A stretch of 64,000 nucleotides of DNA from Linnemannia schmuckeri (Eukaryota; Mortierellomycota; Mortierellomycetes; Mortierellales; Mortierellaceae): contig JANATG010000013.1 of NCBI GenBank assembly GCA_029449235.1, forward strand, positions 1,302,001 through 1,366,000, read 5' to 3'. Under the pieces are notes generated by a model. It was not told the origin of the DNA. It ran no database searches and saw nothing but the letters and a program-made list of their open reading frames with translations. Of the stretch, positions 1 through 11,500 are shown one piece after another. Position numbers and translations under genes: made by a program. The stretch's first letter is position 1. Every line of letters begins with the position of its first letter.

Positions 1-87
1 TTAAAGTTTGATGTGTTTTTGTCGCTTTGGTGCAACGAATTATTACGAAATGGCGGAGAGGAAATAGGGTGGGAAACAAAAATGAAA

Positions 88-104
88 GGGGGGGGGGGGG
101 GGGG
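88..104. repeat. poly-G tract (17 G)
   Basis: Uninterrupted run of G on the plus strand (C on the minus strand). It lies in what I infer to be the first intron of the minus-strand MET17-like gene, whose exon 1 ends at 181. Confidence 0.85.
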
Positions 105-180
105 AAAAGACATGTGCGTGCGTGTAAAGTTGTAAATGTTTTTCTGTGGAGAACAACAGCAACATGATCATGAGGGTTAC

Positions 181-244
181 CTGGGGTGTGACCGGCGTGG
201 ACCTGAAGGGTATCGAAGTGGTGCTTGGGGGCAGGGTTGGCCAT
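181..244 (-). CDS. MET17: O-acetylhomoserine (thiol)-lyase, first exon only
   Basis: Only the first coding exon is inside the window. Reading the minus strand from the ATG at 244 gives 21 codons, starting Met-Ala-Asn-Pro-Ala-Pro and including His-Phe-Asp-Thr-Leu-Gln-Val-His-Ala-Gly-His-Thr-Pro. It then meets a GTAACC donor at 180-179 in phase 1. The HFDTLQ-HAG motif is the characteristic N-terminus of fungal O-acetylhomoserine sulfhydrylase, the PLP enzyme that incorporates sulfide into homocysteine in methionine/cysteine synthesis in the cytosol. I found no convincing exon 2 in bases 1-178, so the first intron is probably longer than 180 bp and the rest of the gene lies beyond the left edge. 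The identification rests on about 20 residues, so it is likely rather than certain. The 5' region is shared with nothing recognisable up to about 1.7 kb. Confidence 0.7.
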
Positions 245-1730
245 TGTGAAGGATGTGTGTTTTAAGAGAAAGGAGGTTGTTTGTGTGGGCGGAAGTGTGG
301 GGAAGAAGTTTAGACAAGAATGAAAAAGAATAAAGCGAGGGAAGGAAAGAGGAGGGATCGACCTTTTTATGCAAAAAATGTAAAAGGAGAAGAAACGAAA
401 CTAAGAATAAAGAGGCGGTGAGCCACGGAAACCAGGGGAGCGCTAGGGGTAAGAGTAGACAACCGACAGTTGAACAAGAGGGAGGGGACGAATGAAGGTA
501 CTCCTTTCGCCCCCTCACCACTCGGAAGCGAGTATGAAAATAGCGAAAGTGGCCTCGAATCCCGTCTGCCACGAGTCATAGCATGGATAACATAACGCCA
601 TCCGCACAGCCAATTCTACGTTTATGTACATGTAACATGTAACATGTAGCAGGAGAAGGCACAAAAGGAAAATAAAAATGCGTGCTTTTACAGTTGAATT
701 CCGTGTCCCTCCTTCCCTATGTGTCATCCCTTCCTTGTTCAACTGCCACCACCTCAATACACTCTCGATTTTCTTTGATCCTCTTTCGTCTCTTTGTTGT
801 TTGTTTGTTTGTCTCTCTTCTCTTCCCTCTCTCGTGTTGTCGATTAGTACTTCTCTCCTTCTCTCTCTTCCCTCTCCCATCTCTTCTCTCCTCTCCTCTC
901 GATTAATGAGGAATGGAGAAAGGCAGACAGACCTGAAAAGAAAGAATTCAACGGAAAATCATTGTCAGAGACACAAAAAAAGTGCTCACATGCATGATCA
1001 ACACACACACACACACCTTGTTAGAAAACACTTTCGCGCTTCATACCTTCAAGGTTTCCTACTCTTTCTGTGTCTTTGTTATCATTCGCAGAAAAAGAAG
1101 GCTGGACTCGGGTCCCCTCCTCCTTCCTTTCTATCGTTTCCCTCCCTCCTCTTCTCAAATTCGCGCACCCAGCTTTGTTTCTTAGATAGATTGTCAAAAG
1201 ATCTTTTCTTTTCTCTTCTTTTCACCCCAACGCAAAAAGGAAACCGTCCGTGTGTTGCTTGTTGCTTGTTTCCCTAGCTCTCTTCTGAGTATTTGAGAGA
1301 CAAGGAGGGAAGGAGGGAAGGGGAGACGGAGAGAAGGAGAGAGGGAGGTGCGGCTGCAGAGTCGAAGAAATGGCGCGATCGCCCATTGTTGAATAGGGAT
1401 TCGCCCAAACCCTATGTGACTTACTCACACGCACCCTACGCAGACATCCACACGCATATCCTTTCTAATGAGATAATTATGCGCCAGGCCATCTCGTTAT
1501 CCAATGTACCAATTGACCGTCTCATTGGCATGTGGACTGCGAAAAGACGAGACAGGGAGGCAAGGCAGTGTCCAAACAGACAGGCAGGCATGAGTCTCCT
1601 ATCCTTCCTTTGGGTTCGTTGATGTGCGCCATTTGTCCACTTAGAAAACTACATCTTTGTTATCTTGTTATGCCTTTCTGATAGTACTCCTTGTCCTTAT
1701 TCTTTATTCCTACTTTAGGGTAACCGCAAA
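245..1730. other. intergenic, C/T-rich, no supported gene
   Basis: Promoter side of the MET17-like gene. It holds long pyrimidine-rich runs (about 700-900), a short CA repeat near 1001-1017 and purine-rich runs (about 1290-1350). Open frames here are low-complexity and not convincing. Nothing else is seen. Confidence 0.6.
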
Positions 1731-2084
1731 TTAGCCCATAGCGCAGAACTTAAAAACGAAGAAATACAATATCTTATGATAGTCCTCCTCGTCTTTTCCT
1801 TCCCAGCCGTGATTCACAACACCATCGATCTTGACCAACCTTTTACCCTCCAACTTTTGTTCAACAATCTCCATATCACTGGTACCTTTTACCCAATTCA
1901 ACTAGATCCTTAGGTTCTGGTTCCATGGGCAATCAGCAATCGGGACTTTTAATAGGGAAGGATCTGAATGGAGCTTGTGACCCAAGGGAATGAAACCCGG
2001 GCCATCAATCTTGATGGCTATTCTTTTCGAGGCAATTGTATTCCTAATCCTTAACGAGTGATTGGAAAGAAGGGCGATTGGCAA
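1731..2084 (-). pseudogene. unrecognised coding-like relic with one in-frame stop
   Basis: One minus-strand frame reads from about 2084 to a TAA at 1731-1733, interrupted only by a TAG at 1902-1904. Both halves have protein-like composition, for example Lys-Ile-Asp-Gly-Pro-Gly-Phe-Ile-Pro-Leu-Gly before the stop and Lys-Leu-Glu-Gly-Lys-Arg-Leu-Val-Lys-Ile-Asp-Gly after it. I do not recognise the family. The frame has no good start and no flanking exons I can define, so I call it a decayed fragment. Chance similarity to coding sequence remains possible. Confidence 0.3.
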
Positions 2085-2902
2085 TTGTTATTTCAGAACG
2101 AGCAGTTGAGGAGATGCAAAAAAAAAAAAAAAGCACGCACGCGCCTCTTATGAGGATATGCTACGATTGGTACGATCCTTTTGTTTGTTGGTCCTTTTTC
2201 TTGTAATCAGAGCTAAAAACGAGATGAAACACGGTTGTCAACAGCGTCGCTATATAAACAACTGAAGTGAGTCGCTTTTCTCACTTTTTTTTTGTTTGCT
2301 GCTTCCTCCAAAGCACTGTTATTCATGCGGCTGCCATGTTTTTTGTAGCTGCCCGCACTGTCGTTTCGATCGGACTGCAGTGGTAACGAGCGCTGACTAC
2401 AATAGATCTGTGTGTCTGACGCGAGAGTCGGTTGCCTCTCGGTTTGTGTCTATGAGTGAACAAGACGCCTGGATAGGAATAGTTTTCTAAGGGGAAAAAA
2501 GGATAACATGTGTCGACACTTGAACATTCAAGAATCAAGCTTGAGTAGCGTGGAGCAGAATAGGGGGATGACTGCGGAGAGAAAGGTTGTAGTATCTGCG
2601 AATGAAATTCTCCGACATGTTGTCCTTGCTCCCAGCAAAACGCAATGCACACCCCTCTCTCCTCTCCTCTGACTTCTCCCTACACTCTGCGCCGCCACAC
2701 ACACATACACACACATCCTCCTCTAAATGCAATGTAAAATGCATGAGGGCAAAGAGGCGCCTACCTACATATCACTCTTCTCCGTCTTCCGTCTGTATGC
2801 CGACCCTCGACCTCAGATCAAAAATCAGTGTGGCAAGGCCAGTGGATCGAAGAGGACGTCTTCGATCTGAATAGGAAAAAAAAAAAAAACGAGATGAAGG
2901 GG

Positions 2903-2949
<47 letters not shown>

Positions 2950-3370
2950 GCTTCTGTCTCTCCCTGTCAGTCTCCCATCTACAAATTCTACAATTACCAA
3001 TGATCCCAAGTCAAACCTCCCAACGGAAAACGGGTTTGTCAAATTTTCAGACAGATGCGGAAGCAAGGCAGGGGGAGACAAAGAAGGATGAAGGAAAGGA
3101 GGGAAGGACCAACCATGGGTCCACAAAAGGTCATTTTTCCAACAGATCGCATTTCAATGGTGCATAGATACACGGACAGAATCCTCTGATGAGCAAATCA
3201 ATAAACAACGAGATACAATGTACAAGTAGTAAAAGTACCAACGGCATCAAGAAAAAAGAAAGGACATGTGTATTTCAGACAAAGGTACAGTAGTTTCTTT
3301 TTTTCAGTGAAAAAAAGTAAGGGTATGAGGTTGTACATGTGTTCTATTTTCCTACAAAGTGTGCTGCTGC
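2085..3370. other. intergenic with long homopolymer tract
   Basis: No gene supported. Notable are an A run (about 2876-2889) followed by 45 consecutive T at 2904-2948. The stretch 3100-3370 is the presumed 3' flank of the minus-strand Zn2Cys6 gene. Confidence 0.6.
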
Positions 3371-5404
3371 TTAAGAAAGGATCCAGCCCATCTCCATCTT
3401 GATGGAACGGCCACGCTTGGTGGTTAATGGAACAGTCCGTGAGATGGGCTTCTCGATCAAATCCCAGGCATCGACGTTAGGCTCGTTGTACTTGCAGTCG
3501 ATCTGGATGGGTTCCTCACCATCCCTTCCAACCTCAAACTCGCTCGGTGCAGAGGCAGGAGTAGAGACAGGGAGACGGATAGGGGCCAGTTCGGTTCTTG
3601 GAGATGAAAGGTCCATCCTCATCGAAGGAGAGCAGGGCGACGTAGGAGATGTAAGCATCGAAGGCAATTTGATTGCCGAAGAAGAGGGCCAGTTGGAGGA
3701 GATCTTGAGCTGAGGCAACGTAAAGGACGATGATGATGGTGACGTCGTCGACTCTGGAACTGGGGCTATGTCTCTGGGGGCGTAGGAGGGCGAGTAGGAG
3801 GGGGAATAGGCGATGCGAGCTGATTCGTCATGCTCGGCTGTTGCAGACCGGGTCGACGTAGGTGGAGAAGCAAGCATAGGCTTATTGTTGTGGTTCTCAT
3901 ATCCACCGTGGCTCACATTTGAGTAAGGGCAAGATCCAAGGGCCTGACCTTGCATAGCAGCAATCTGACAGCAGCACTGAACCGTAGGCGGTGGCTGCTG
4001 GGCGTATGTGCTAGCATTATTACTGGAGGGAGAACCTGCTCTGGCACTCGTCGAAGAAGACGAGGAAGGAGAGAGCTGGCAGTAAGAGGGACGGGCGTAG
4101 GGCGTGGCGTGGTTGTAGGCTGACTGACCATTCTTCTGTGCACGTGAGCGCGAGCGGTCAGGTCGAGAGAAGGATGAGGGCATCCGTTGCTCCAAAGCGC
4201 GCTCCAGTTCCTTTTCGTAATCGATAGTCTGGCCAGCACGACCGGGGTCCTGAGAGATCTCCATTTCTTTGGCCTTGAGATACGCAGCCAGGCCAAAGGT
4301 CTCGGCCATGTCCTGTTCATGGACGGTCTGGGTATGTTTGCCGACTGCCTGGGCCCGCCAGATGGGCACGTTGGCATTATTGTCCTCGATATCATCGCTG
4401 TCGGAGGAAAAGCGTCTGTAGGCGGGGGCAGGGTCAGCGGCGGGGACAGAGACGGAGGCTGGGTTTGAGTTTGAGATAGGAGGAGAGGGGCGTGATGATG
4501 ATGATTCCGAGAGCTGCACCTTGTCAACGTGATCGTTGATGTCCGAGAGTGCCATACACATGCTGCTGTTGCCGTAGATACAGTCGGGCACAGGCTTTGT
4601 TGGTTTGGATGAAAGCTTGCGACGGTGGATCTTGTGGATACGGACACGGTCGATGGCTGATGCTCCTATTGCTGCTGTTTTGTTGTTGATATTCTTGGCC
4701 GAGACTGCAAGGAGGAGGTTGGCACAGGACTCTGCGTCGATACAGGAAGAGGTGGCGGACGACGACTCGGACTTTATCATCATCATCCCTTTCCGGAGTG
4801 AAGGGCTGTTGCTGTTGCTTGTTGACGGTGACGACGACGAGTTGAGGTTGGGTGAGGTAGCAGTTGTTGGAAAAGCATCGGTGGTGTAATCGACCGGGCA
4901 ATTATTATTGTTATTATTGTTGTTGTTGTGGATGTTGTAGTGGATTATTGGAGGCGAAGGGGCCGATGAAAAAGTAATTGTTGACGAAGAAGCAGCGGCA
5001 GAGACAGGAGAGGGGGAGGTATGAGAAGAAGAGGATGCGATGACGGGAGTAGCGGTGGAGGTGATGATGCCGGCGCCGTCCTTTCTGATTTTGGGATTGT
5101 TGAGGTGTCGCTGGAATTGGCGAATGTCGAGCTGGACAGAGGTGAGTTCACGGTAGGAGCACTCGACGTTGTGTTTTTGGCAGCGGGAACAGGGTTCCTT
5201 GCGGTCGCACTTTACTTTTTTTGTGCGGCAGCGGAGGCAGGACGAGTAGACCTTGAGTCGACGGAGGTCATAAGCGACCTTGTTGTTGTTGATTGAGTCC
5301 GAGGACTCTTCTGGGTGAAGTTGGTTATGGTTGTGATTAGAGGTGGAGTTGTCTGATTGGTGCTGGTGTTGGTGCGGGGACAGTTGGAGGATGGAGGACG
5401 CCAT
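3371..5404 (-). CDS. Zn(II)2Cys6 binuclear-cluster transcription factor
   Basis: Single-exon gene, 677 aa, ATG at 5402-5404. A perfect fungal Zn2Cys6 DNA-binding motif lies at residues 56-82, with cysteines at 56, 59, 66, 72, 75 and 82 (spacing C-x2-C-x6-C-x5-C-x2-C-x6-C) and basic residues RTKKVK after the second cysteine. The family binds CGG-type half sites in nuclear DNA as a transcription regulator. Outside the cluster the protein is low complexity: His/Asn/Gln-rich N-terminus, long Ser/Thr/Pro/Asn stretches including a poly-Asn run near residue 160, and a short conserved-looking C-terminal segment. I see no fungal-specific middle homology region and no leucine zipper, so the target pathway cannot be named. 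The first Met precedes a His/Gln-rich leader. The 5' flank is long and C/T-rich. Confidence 0.9.
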   Translation of the reverse strand: MASSILQLSPHQHQHQSDNSTSNHNHNQLHPEESSDSINNNKVAYDLRRLKVYSSCLRCRTKKVKCDRKEPCSRCQKHNVECSYRELTSVQLDIRQFQRHLNNPKIRKDGAGIITSTATPVIASSSSHTSPSPVSAAASSSTITFSSAPSPPIIHYNIHNNNNNNNNNCPVDYTTDAFPTTATSPNLNSSSSPSTSNSNSPSLRKGMMMIKSESSSATSSCIDAESCANLLLAVSAKNINNKTAAIGASAIDRVRIHKIHRRKLSSKPTKPVPDCIYGNSSMCMALSDINDHVDKVQLSESSSSRPSPPISNSNPASVSVPAADPAPAYRRFSSDSDDIEDNNANVPIWRAQAVGKHTQTVHEQDMAETFGLAAYLKAKEMEISQDPGRAGQTIDYEKELERALEQRMPSSFSRPDRSRSRAQKNGQSAYNHATPYARPSYCQLSPSSSSSTSARAGSPSSNNASTYAQQPPPTVQCCCQIAAMQGQALGSCPYSNVSHGGYENHNNKPMLASPPTSTRSATAEHDESARIAYSPSYSPSYAPRDIAPVPESTTSPSSSSFTLPQLKISSNWPSSSAIKLPSMLTSPTSPCSPSMRMDLSSPRTELAPIRLPVSTPASAPSEFEVGRDGEEPIQIDCKYNEPNVDAWDLIEKPISRTVPLTTKRGRSIKMEMGWILS

Positions 5405-8400
5405 TGTTGATGTTGATTTGTCTTATTGTTGTTGCTGTTGAAGTGTAGGGGAGTACGCGGGAGTGCGAGAGAGTACTGAAAGAGGAAAGGAGAGAGTGAG
5501 TAAGCGAAGGTAGTTGTAGTGTGGGTATTGGTATGGGTATGGGTATGAGTATGAGTGTGTGAAGAAAGAGAATGGGAGATCAGGAAGGCGAAGGGGAAAA
5601 GCAGGAAGTGTAAGAGGTAAACAAGACCGAAAAATGGAGAAGGAAAAAGGAAAAGGAAAAAAAGGAAGTGGCGAGAGAATAAAAGAAAAGGTCCGGAGTT
5701 GTGAATTTTTTTATTTTTTTCCTCGTCGTTTCTATTCCTGGTGTTCGGCCTCCGAAGGCTCAATCTGATAACGAGTATTTTATACAAACACACAACACAG
5801 TCATCAATCCACTGGTCCACTGGACTCGACACACAAGGATGCCATTGAATTTCTGCGCTCTTTTTTTTTTTTTTTTTTTTTTTTTCCTTTTTCTCGCTTT
5901 TTTATTTTGCCCCATCTGTCCGAGGTTTCCATAGAGGAAAAAAGGGGGCAGAGAGGAAAGCAATTATTCACACTCATTCATACTCTTCTCGCCTCGGCCC
6001 ATTAATAACAGCGATGTTGTCTACTTTGTCTTTGCCACTCCTCTTTGTTTCCTTCCTCGGCAATATCCTCTAATTGTACTCACCCAGTTTAAAAGCATTC
6101 TATGTGTGAGTCCCATCCCATTCTCGGACTCACTCACTCACTCTATTGCATGTTGCATATGTTGCATGTAGGCATATACATACTCGCTCTCCTATTTCCT
6201 TTTCTCGGAATAGCCGACCGACCGATGAATGAATGTCCGAGATCTATAGAGTCGTGCTATGTCATGTCTATTATGTGTTTGTTGTATTTATCTGGTTGTC
6301 CTGGTGTGCGTCGGCTCTTTCTCTTTCTTTGTCTTCGTTTGATGTCATGCAAACCACATATAACTCACTCACTGACAACCAATTGAACCCATTTCAAGCA
6401 AACAGTTCCCATGAAAAAAAAACCAATTATGTCAAGCAGCCAGGACACAAGCAAGAAACTGCAGCAACCGACCTTGTCAACTCGCTGAAAAAGTAAATTA
6501 CGACAACCATTCTCATATTCCAACACATATACCCACGATACAATCGCCAGGACGTCTGCCTTGTTTTGAGCGTAATGAGAGAAAAAGACAGTGAGAAAGA
6601 GTACCTTACAAGGTCCGGTTTACATGTCAAAAATGAACACACGTACTTTTCAATTCAAACTCCACTTCTTGCCTTTCTCGCCTGTTGTTTGCCTACACAC
6701 CCACTTTTCTCTCGACATTTCTTTTGTGGATGGAAAAAAGCAAACGCTTCTTATTTTTCGGATGATCGGAACTCAAAAATCCGGCCCTTTGCCTTTCCCC
6801 CTTTTCCCTTCCTTTTCCTCCTTTGCACGCCCCTAATGAACCGCACGTTTTTTTGTTTTATCAGATCTTGACATTTTCATCAATGGGATGATTTCTTACC
6901 TTCCCTTTCCCTTCCCTACCCAGCCCTCCCTCATTCCCGCTCTCTCTTTCAAATGTAATCTGGTTTCCGTAATTGAGCATCCATTATAGGGTCTCATATT
7001 GATGCTCTTGAACGGTTACATATATAAAAAAGCATATAGAACAAACCGACATGGTTGCATGAAGAAAGAAAGGGTATTGTTGAAGAACAATAGACGGGCA
7101 AATAAAAAGTGGATTTCCTTGGATTCCCTGTTTTTTCTTATCAGATTTTTCTCGGCGTCCTCCAAAAAAGTTGGTCTGTCGTGGCGTCACTTTTTTTTTC
7201 GTGCAACCATGAGAGAAAGACATGTATATATTCCCATAGTCATTTGTTCTCTCCCCCTACTCCCTCTAAAGAGCAAGTCCATTTTATACCAGAAATGGGC
7301 AGATCCCCTTCTGAATAAAAAAAATTAAGGGTTGCAGTTCACTTATTGAAACACCCACATGTACTGTAAAGAATTGGGCTATCCGGGGACCTCGGCCAAA
7401 GAAAGAGAGAGAGTGAACAAAAACAATGCAAGAGGAGCTCGGAGGAGACCTGCTCCTTTTGTGCATGCGAATTGAAACCTTTTTTTTTTTTTTTGGTAAG
7501 CGGGCGGGCGGAGAGTGATGCACTGTTTTTGGTTTGTCAGGACCGACCATTGGACCCACACATATCGGGCAGATACACGTATAAGGTCTTTAGAGAGAGG
7601 AATAAAGGGTTGTTGGTGTTCGTGCGGACTTGACACGACCGCGCTTACTCTTACAAGGGCCATTGTCTTTACATAAGGCAATAGAGGCGCGACACCATCG
7701 GCATAAAACGTTTAACATAAACAAGTGGCGCCACTTTAAGCGCTCAGCAGTTATGTCACGGTGAGTTAGTTGCAATTGGACCACAGCAATTAGGGCAACA
7801 GCCCCGAGGAATTTTTGTCCGTTGACTGGGAAAAGAGTGACAAAGTTCAGGAATGCGATCGACTGAGTACAGAGATGTCACGAAAAGTCACGTGCAATGC
7901 GATTCAATTTCCTCGAACAGGCAACCCTATTCCCGCAGGTGTCTCTGTGTGTGTGTATGTGTGTGTGTGTGCCTGCACTCTCTTTCTTGTTTCTTCCCTC
8001 CAGTCAGTCATCCTTTCATCGACCCAGTTGCCTGTAGACGCCACCCTTCTACTTACTCGGTCTAAGTGAACGACGATTGTCTTGACTTGCGAACGGACCA
8101 GGACAAACTCCATTTCAACCACAAGAAGACGACCGTCGTCTCCCTCACCGAGAACAAACAAACAGCCACAGTACAAGTAGCCAACATAGGACAGGACACA
8201 ACAACCATTTCCAACCAACCAACCAGCCAACTGTCCCAGGGCTCACTTTTTATTTTTTTGTGGATCGTCAGTCCCATCACCACACCCACCCTTTTATTAA
8301 TCAACCACAACCACCACGACGCGCCTCTTTCTTTTTTCTTTTTTCTTTTTCTTTTCTTTCAACTCCACGCCATCGGCAGTCATCACTCCCACCCACTTTT

Positions 8401-8490
8401 TTCTTTCAACATCCCTCCCTCTTTGATTCGTTTCTTTCAACAAAGACGACAACGACAGACCCCTGGAAGATTTGCTCAGCGCGACGACGA
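5405..8490. other. 3.1-kb divergent intergenic region
   Basis: Lies between the starts of the Zn2Cys6 gene (minus) and SPT7 (plus), so it carries both promoters and leaders. It contains a telomere-unlike GTATGG repeat at 5527-5556, a 25-T tract at 5861-5885, a TG/TGTGTG stretch at 7946-7972 and pyrimidine-rich leader sequence at 8230-8450. Open frames here are short and low complexity. No gene is supported. Confidence 0.6.
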
Positions 8491-8529
8491 ATGAACACCG
8501 CCCAGCCAGCAACACCAGGAGTCCAATGA
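8491..8529 (+). promoter_or_regulatory. 12-codon uORF overlapping the SPT7 start (ATGA)
   Basis: The ATG at 8491 opens a short frame (Met-Asn-Thr-Ala-Gln-Pro-Ala-Thr-Pro-Gly-Val-Gln) ending with TGA at 8527-8529. That stop overlaps the inferred SPT7 ATG (8526-8528) as ATGA. In eukaryotes such a uORF would reduce main-frame translation unless ribosomes leak past it or reinitiate. Whether it lies in the mature mRNA is not shown by the sequence alone. Confidence 0.5.
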
Positions 8530-11500
8530 GTTTATTTTCAAGCGAGCCACTCGAGGCGGATCCCGCTACCGCCCTGCTGGCTTCACCCATGTCTATCTCC
8601 AACCACGATATCGACCACACAGGACACGAGGAACCAATGGACACGAGTTACGACTCTCTCTTTGGAGGACCAGAGTCTTCAGCCCCATCGTCAGAGCAAC
8701 AGGAACGTCTTCTTCAGATTCTTAACGATCCATCCTCCAACAACCAAGCCCGCCTCACCTTCAATATCGCTCACGAAATGAACTCGAGGAAACTCTGGCG
8801 CTTTTACTTGTCCGAAGACGAGCACGCAATTTTTGAGGCCGCTCTGACAAGCATTGACACCTGGAGGAGCTTCATCTCTCTCGACGAAGGATTCAGCAAC
8901 CAGTACGACGACATCAAGAGACAGCAGCAACTACAGGAGCGACATGATCCATTACCAGAGATTGTCGAATCCGTACCAATACCGGACACCACCAATGCCA
9001 ACCTAAATAATAGCACCCTTTCAGAGCTCCCGGATCGATCGCTCGATAACATCAAGCAAGAAGTTCTCGATCCGGATCAAGGCTACTTTGGATTGGGAAA
9101 AACAGTTATCAAGAAGGAGGGCTCTCTGTCAGTACGCAACTCGCCATCTGTATCAACACCTCCAACCACCACCCCCAATGGCCAATTGCGGACGCATCAT
9201 ACCCCTCGCCTCGAAGGTTCGCCCTCCGTCAAAACACCTCGAGGTTCTCCGGCACCGAATGGACCCACAAAACCCGACGCGACTACCAACCCGGCGCACC
9301 CATCTACATCGACAGAGGTTATGCCTCCACCTTCCATTCCTACGACAGCCTTCCGGTCACGCGTCATGGTTTTTGAACAATTGCTCCCGGCCTTGTATCC
9401 GAGTCACGGGGGATGCTGTCATCCAACTGTCGATATTTCGGAGCTTAAGGACAAGGATATCTCGCAGTTTACCAAACCCCCGCAACCTTCCGCTATGGCA
9501 ATAGAAGATGGTCCTCTGGCACGGAAACGGATACTGGATGATGACGAAGACTATGATGCAGATATGGAGACTGCTCCCAAGCAAATCAAGGACAGCAATA
9601 TAACTCCCAACAAGACTGCAGCAGGCTCATCTAAGGATGCAGAATCAAAACCCGCACCCTGTAAGTCATTCTGCCTTGTATTCATATGTATTGTGCAAAA
9701 AACGTTTTTCAACGACCGTGGTTGTCGATGCTAACAATATATCATATTTTACTGTACATCTTATGAATTTAGCACCAGATAACGCGCCACTCCGACTTCC
9801 TATTCACCACATCTACTACACACTGGAGTACGACATGGATGCCATGATTGAGCAGCAACAGTTGGAAGAAGCGGACAAAAATATCCAAGAGGAACAGGAG
9901 AACCAGCCTGGAAACAGTTTGGTGACAGACAACATGCTGACACAACTTGGAGCAGGAAGCGTGAGCATGAAGTATCTCTTGGGTGCAATCGAATCCAACC
10001 GTGCGGCAACAGGTCTTACCGACCGTGAGTTGCGGACTCTACTTTCTGACGTCCGACCCAACCGATCCAAATGGGCCAACGAGGACAGAGTTGGCCAGGA
10101 AGAGCTGTATGAGGGCTGCGAGCGAATTTTGACAGAGTTGCGCAACTACACCGAGCACTCGCTCCCCTTCCTCAACAAGGTCAACAAACGCGAGGCACCT
10201 GACTATTTCCAGGTCATCAAGACGCCGATGGATCTGGGAACTGTCCTCAAGAAACTCAAGTCGTTTGCGTACCAGAGCAAGCAGCAATTTGCGGATGACC
10301 TTTACCTCATCTATCAGAACTGCATGACATACAACTCTGACCCCGCCAGCGTCTACCGGAAACACGCTATCGCTATGAAAAAGAAGACTCAACAGCTGCT
10401 GGAGACCGTTCAGGATGTCACCATTCGTGACAGAGCCGAAGTCGAAGCAGAGGCGGAGGAGAGTGATGAGGAGACCGAGAGTCAGACGGGTCGGCCGAAC
10501 GAGGCCGCTAAAGGTTTGGGCCGGAAGGAGAAAAAATCGTCCAAGACCGTGCATGGCGCCAATGGAGAGCCCAGCACATCCAAGCACCATACTGCTCAGC
10601 GCGGTGCAGCAGCTGGTCAGCACGGTTCCGAAACACCCAAGATTACCATGGATATCGACTCAGTGACCAACGCGACACCCACCCGCGAAACGAGTCGCGA
10701 ACCCTCCACCATGGATTCCATCGAGACACCACTGCTTCAGGGAGGACCATTTGGTCACGGTCGCGCCGGAACACCCAACGGACTTTCGCTTCACTCCCCG
10801 GCTCGTCATCGGATGATGAGGGCATCGGTCCCAGTCGAGATCGATCTGGAGCAAGAGGAGAAGGACATTGCTGCAGAGCTGAGGGCAAGCAGAGGCGACA
10901 TTCTGTTTCAAGAGTGGAAGGAAAAGACCAAGAAGGTGCGTGCCAAGATTTGTTCCACACGGGAAAGCCAACAGTCTTTGCCCTTTGAGGATCGTTTTGC
11001 TCTAGAGAGAACACCTTGGGAGATGAAAAAGTCGAACGACATTGATCAGGCACATGACAACGTCTTTGATTCTCTTACACTCAGGAGGCGGAAGAAGAAA
11101 AAGAAGAAGACGGGCTTTCGAGGTCGAGCAGCTTCTGCAGCAGCAGCAGATGGAGAGTCCTCGGATTCTTACGAGGACGTCTATGGAGAGAGCGAAAGCG
11201 ACGAAGAGGAGGAAGACGAAGAAGATTTTGCACGTGACTTATTTGCCCCACCCAAGATCAAGGAGGAGGATCTGGACAAGAAGAAGACTAAGAAGGTCAA
11301 CGAGGTCTTCCTGCCCGAATATGCGGTTCGGTCTGGTCTGCCCGAGGTTCCAGGACGAGGGCACGAGCGGTTGGATGATCCCGAATTGGCACGGAAGTTG
11401 TTTGATGAAACAGAGATATCTGCGTACGTTTTTCTTGTTGTCATAATTGTACACGATGATGTCTTCGCTGCTCGAAGAGTATATTAATATGCTTTATTAT

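Noticed and set aside
3390..5300. Several 90-240 codon frames overlapping the Zn2Cys6 gene
   Set aside because: Shadows in other frames of a low-complexity Ser/Asn/Gln-rich coding region.
5520..5560. GTATGG repeats like a telomere or origin
   Set aside because: Short, internal, not TTAGGG, and next to the leader of the Zn2Cys6 gene.
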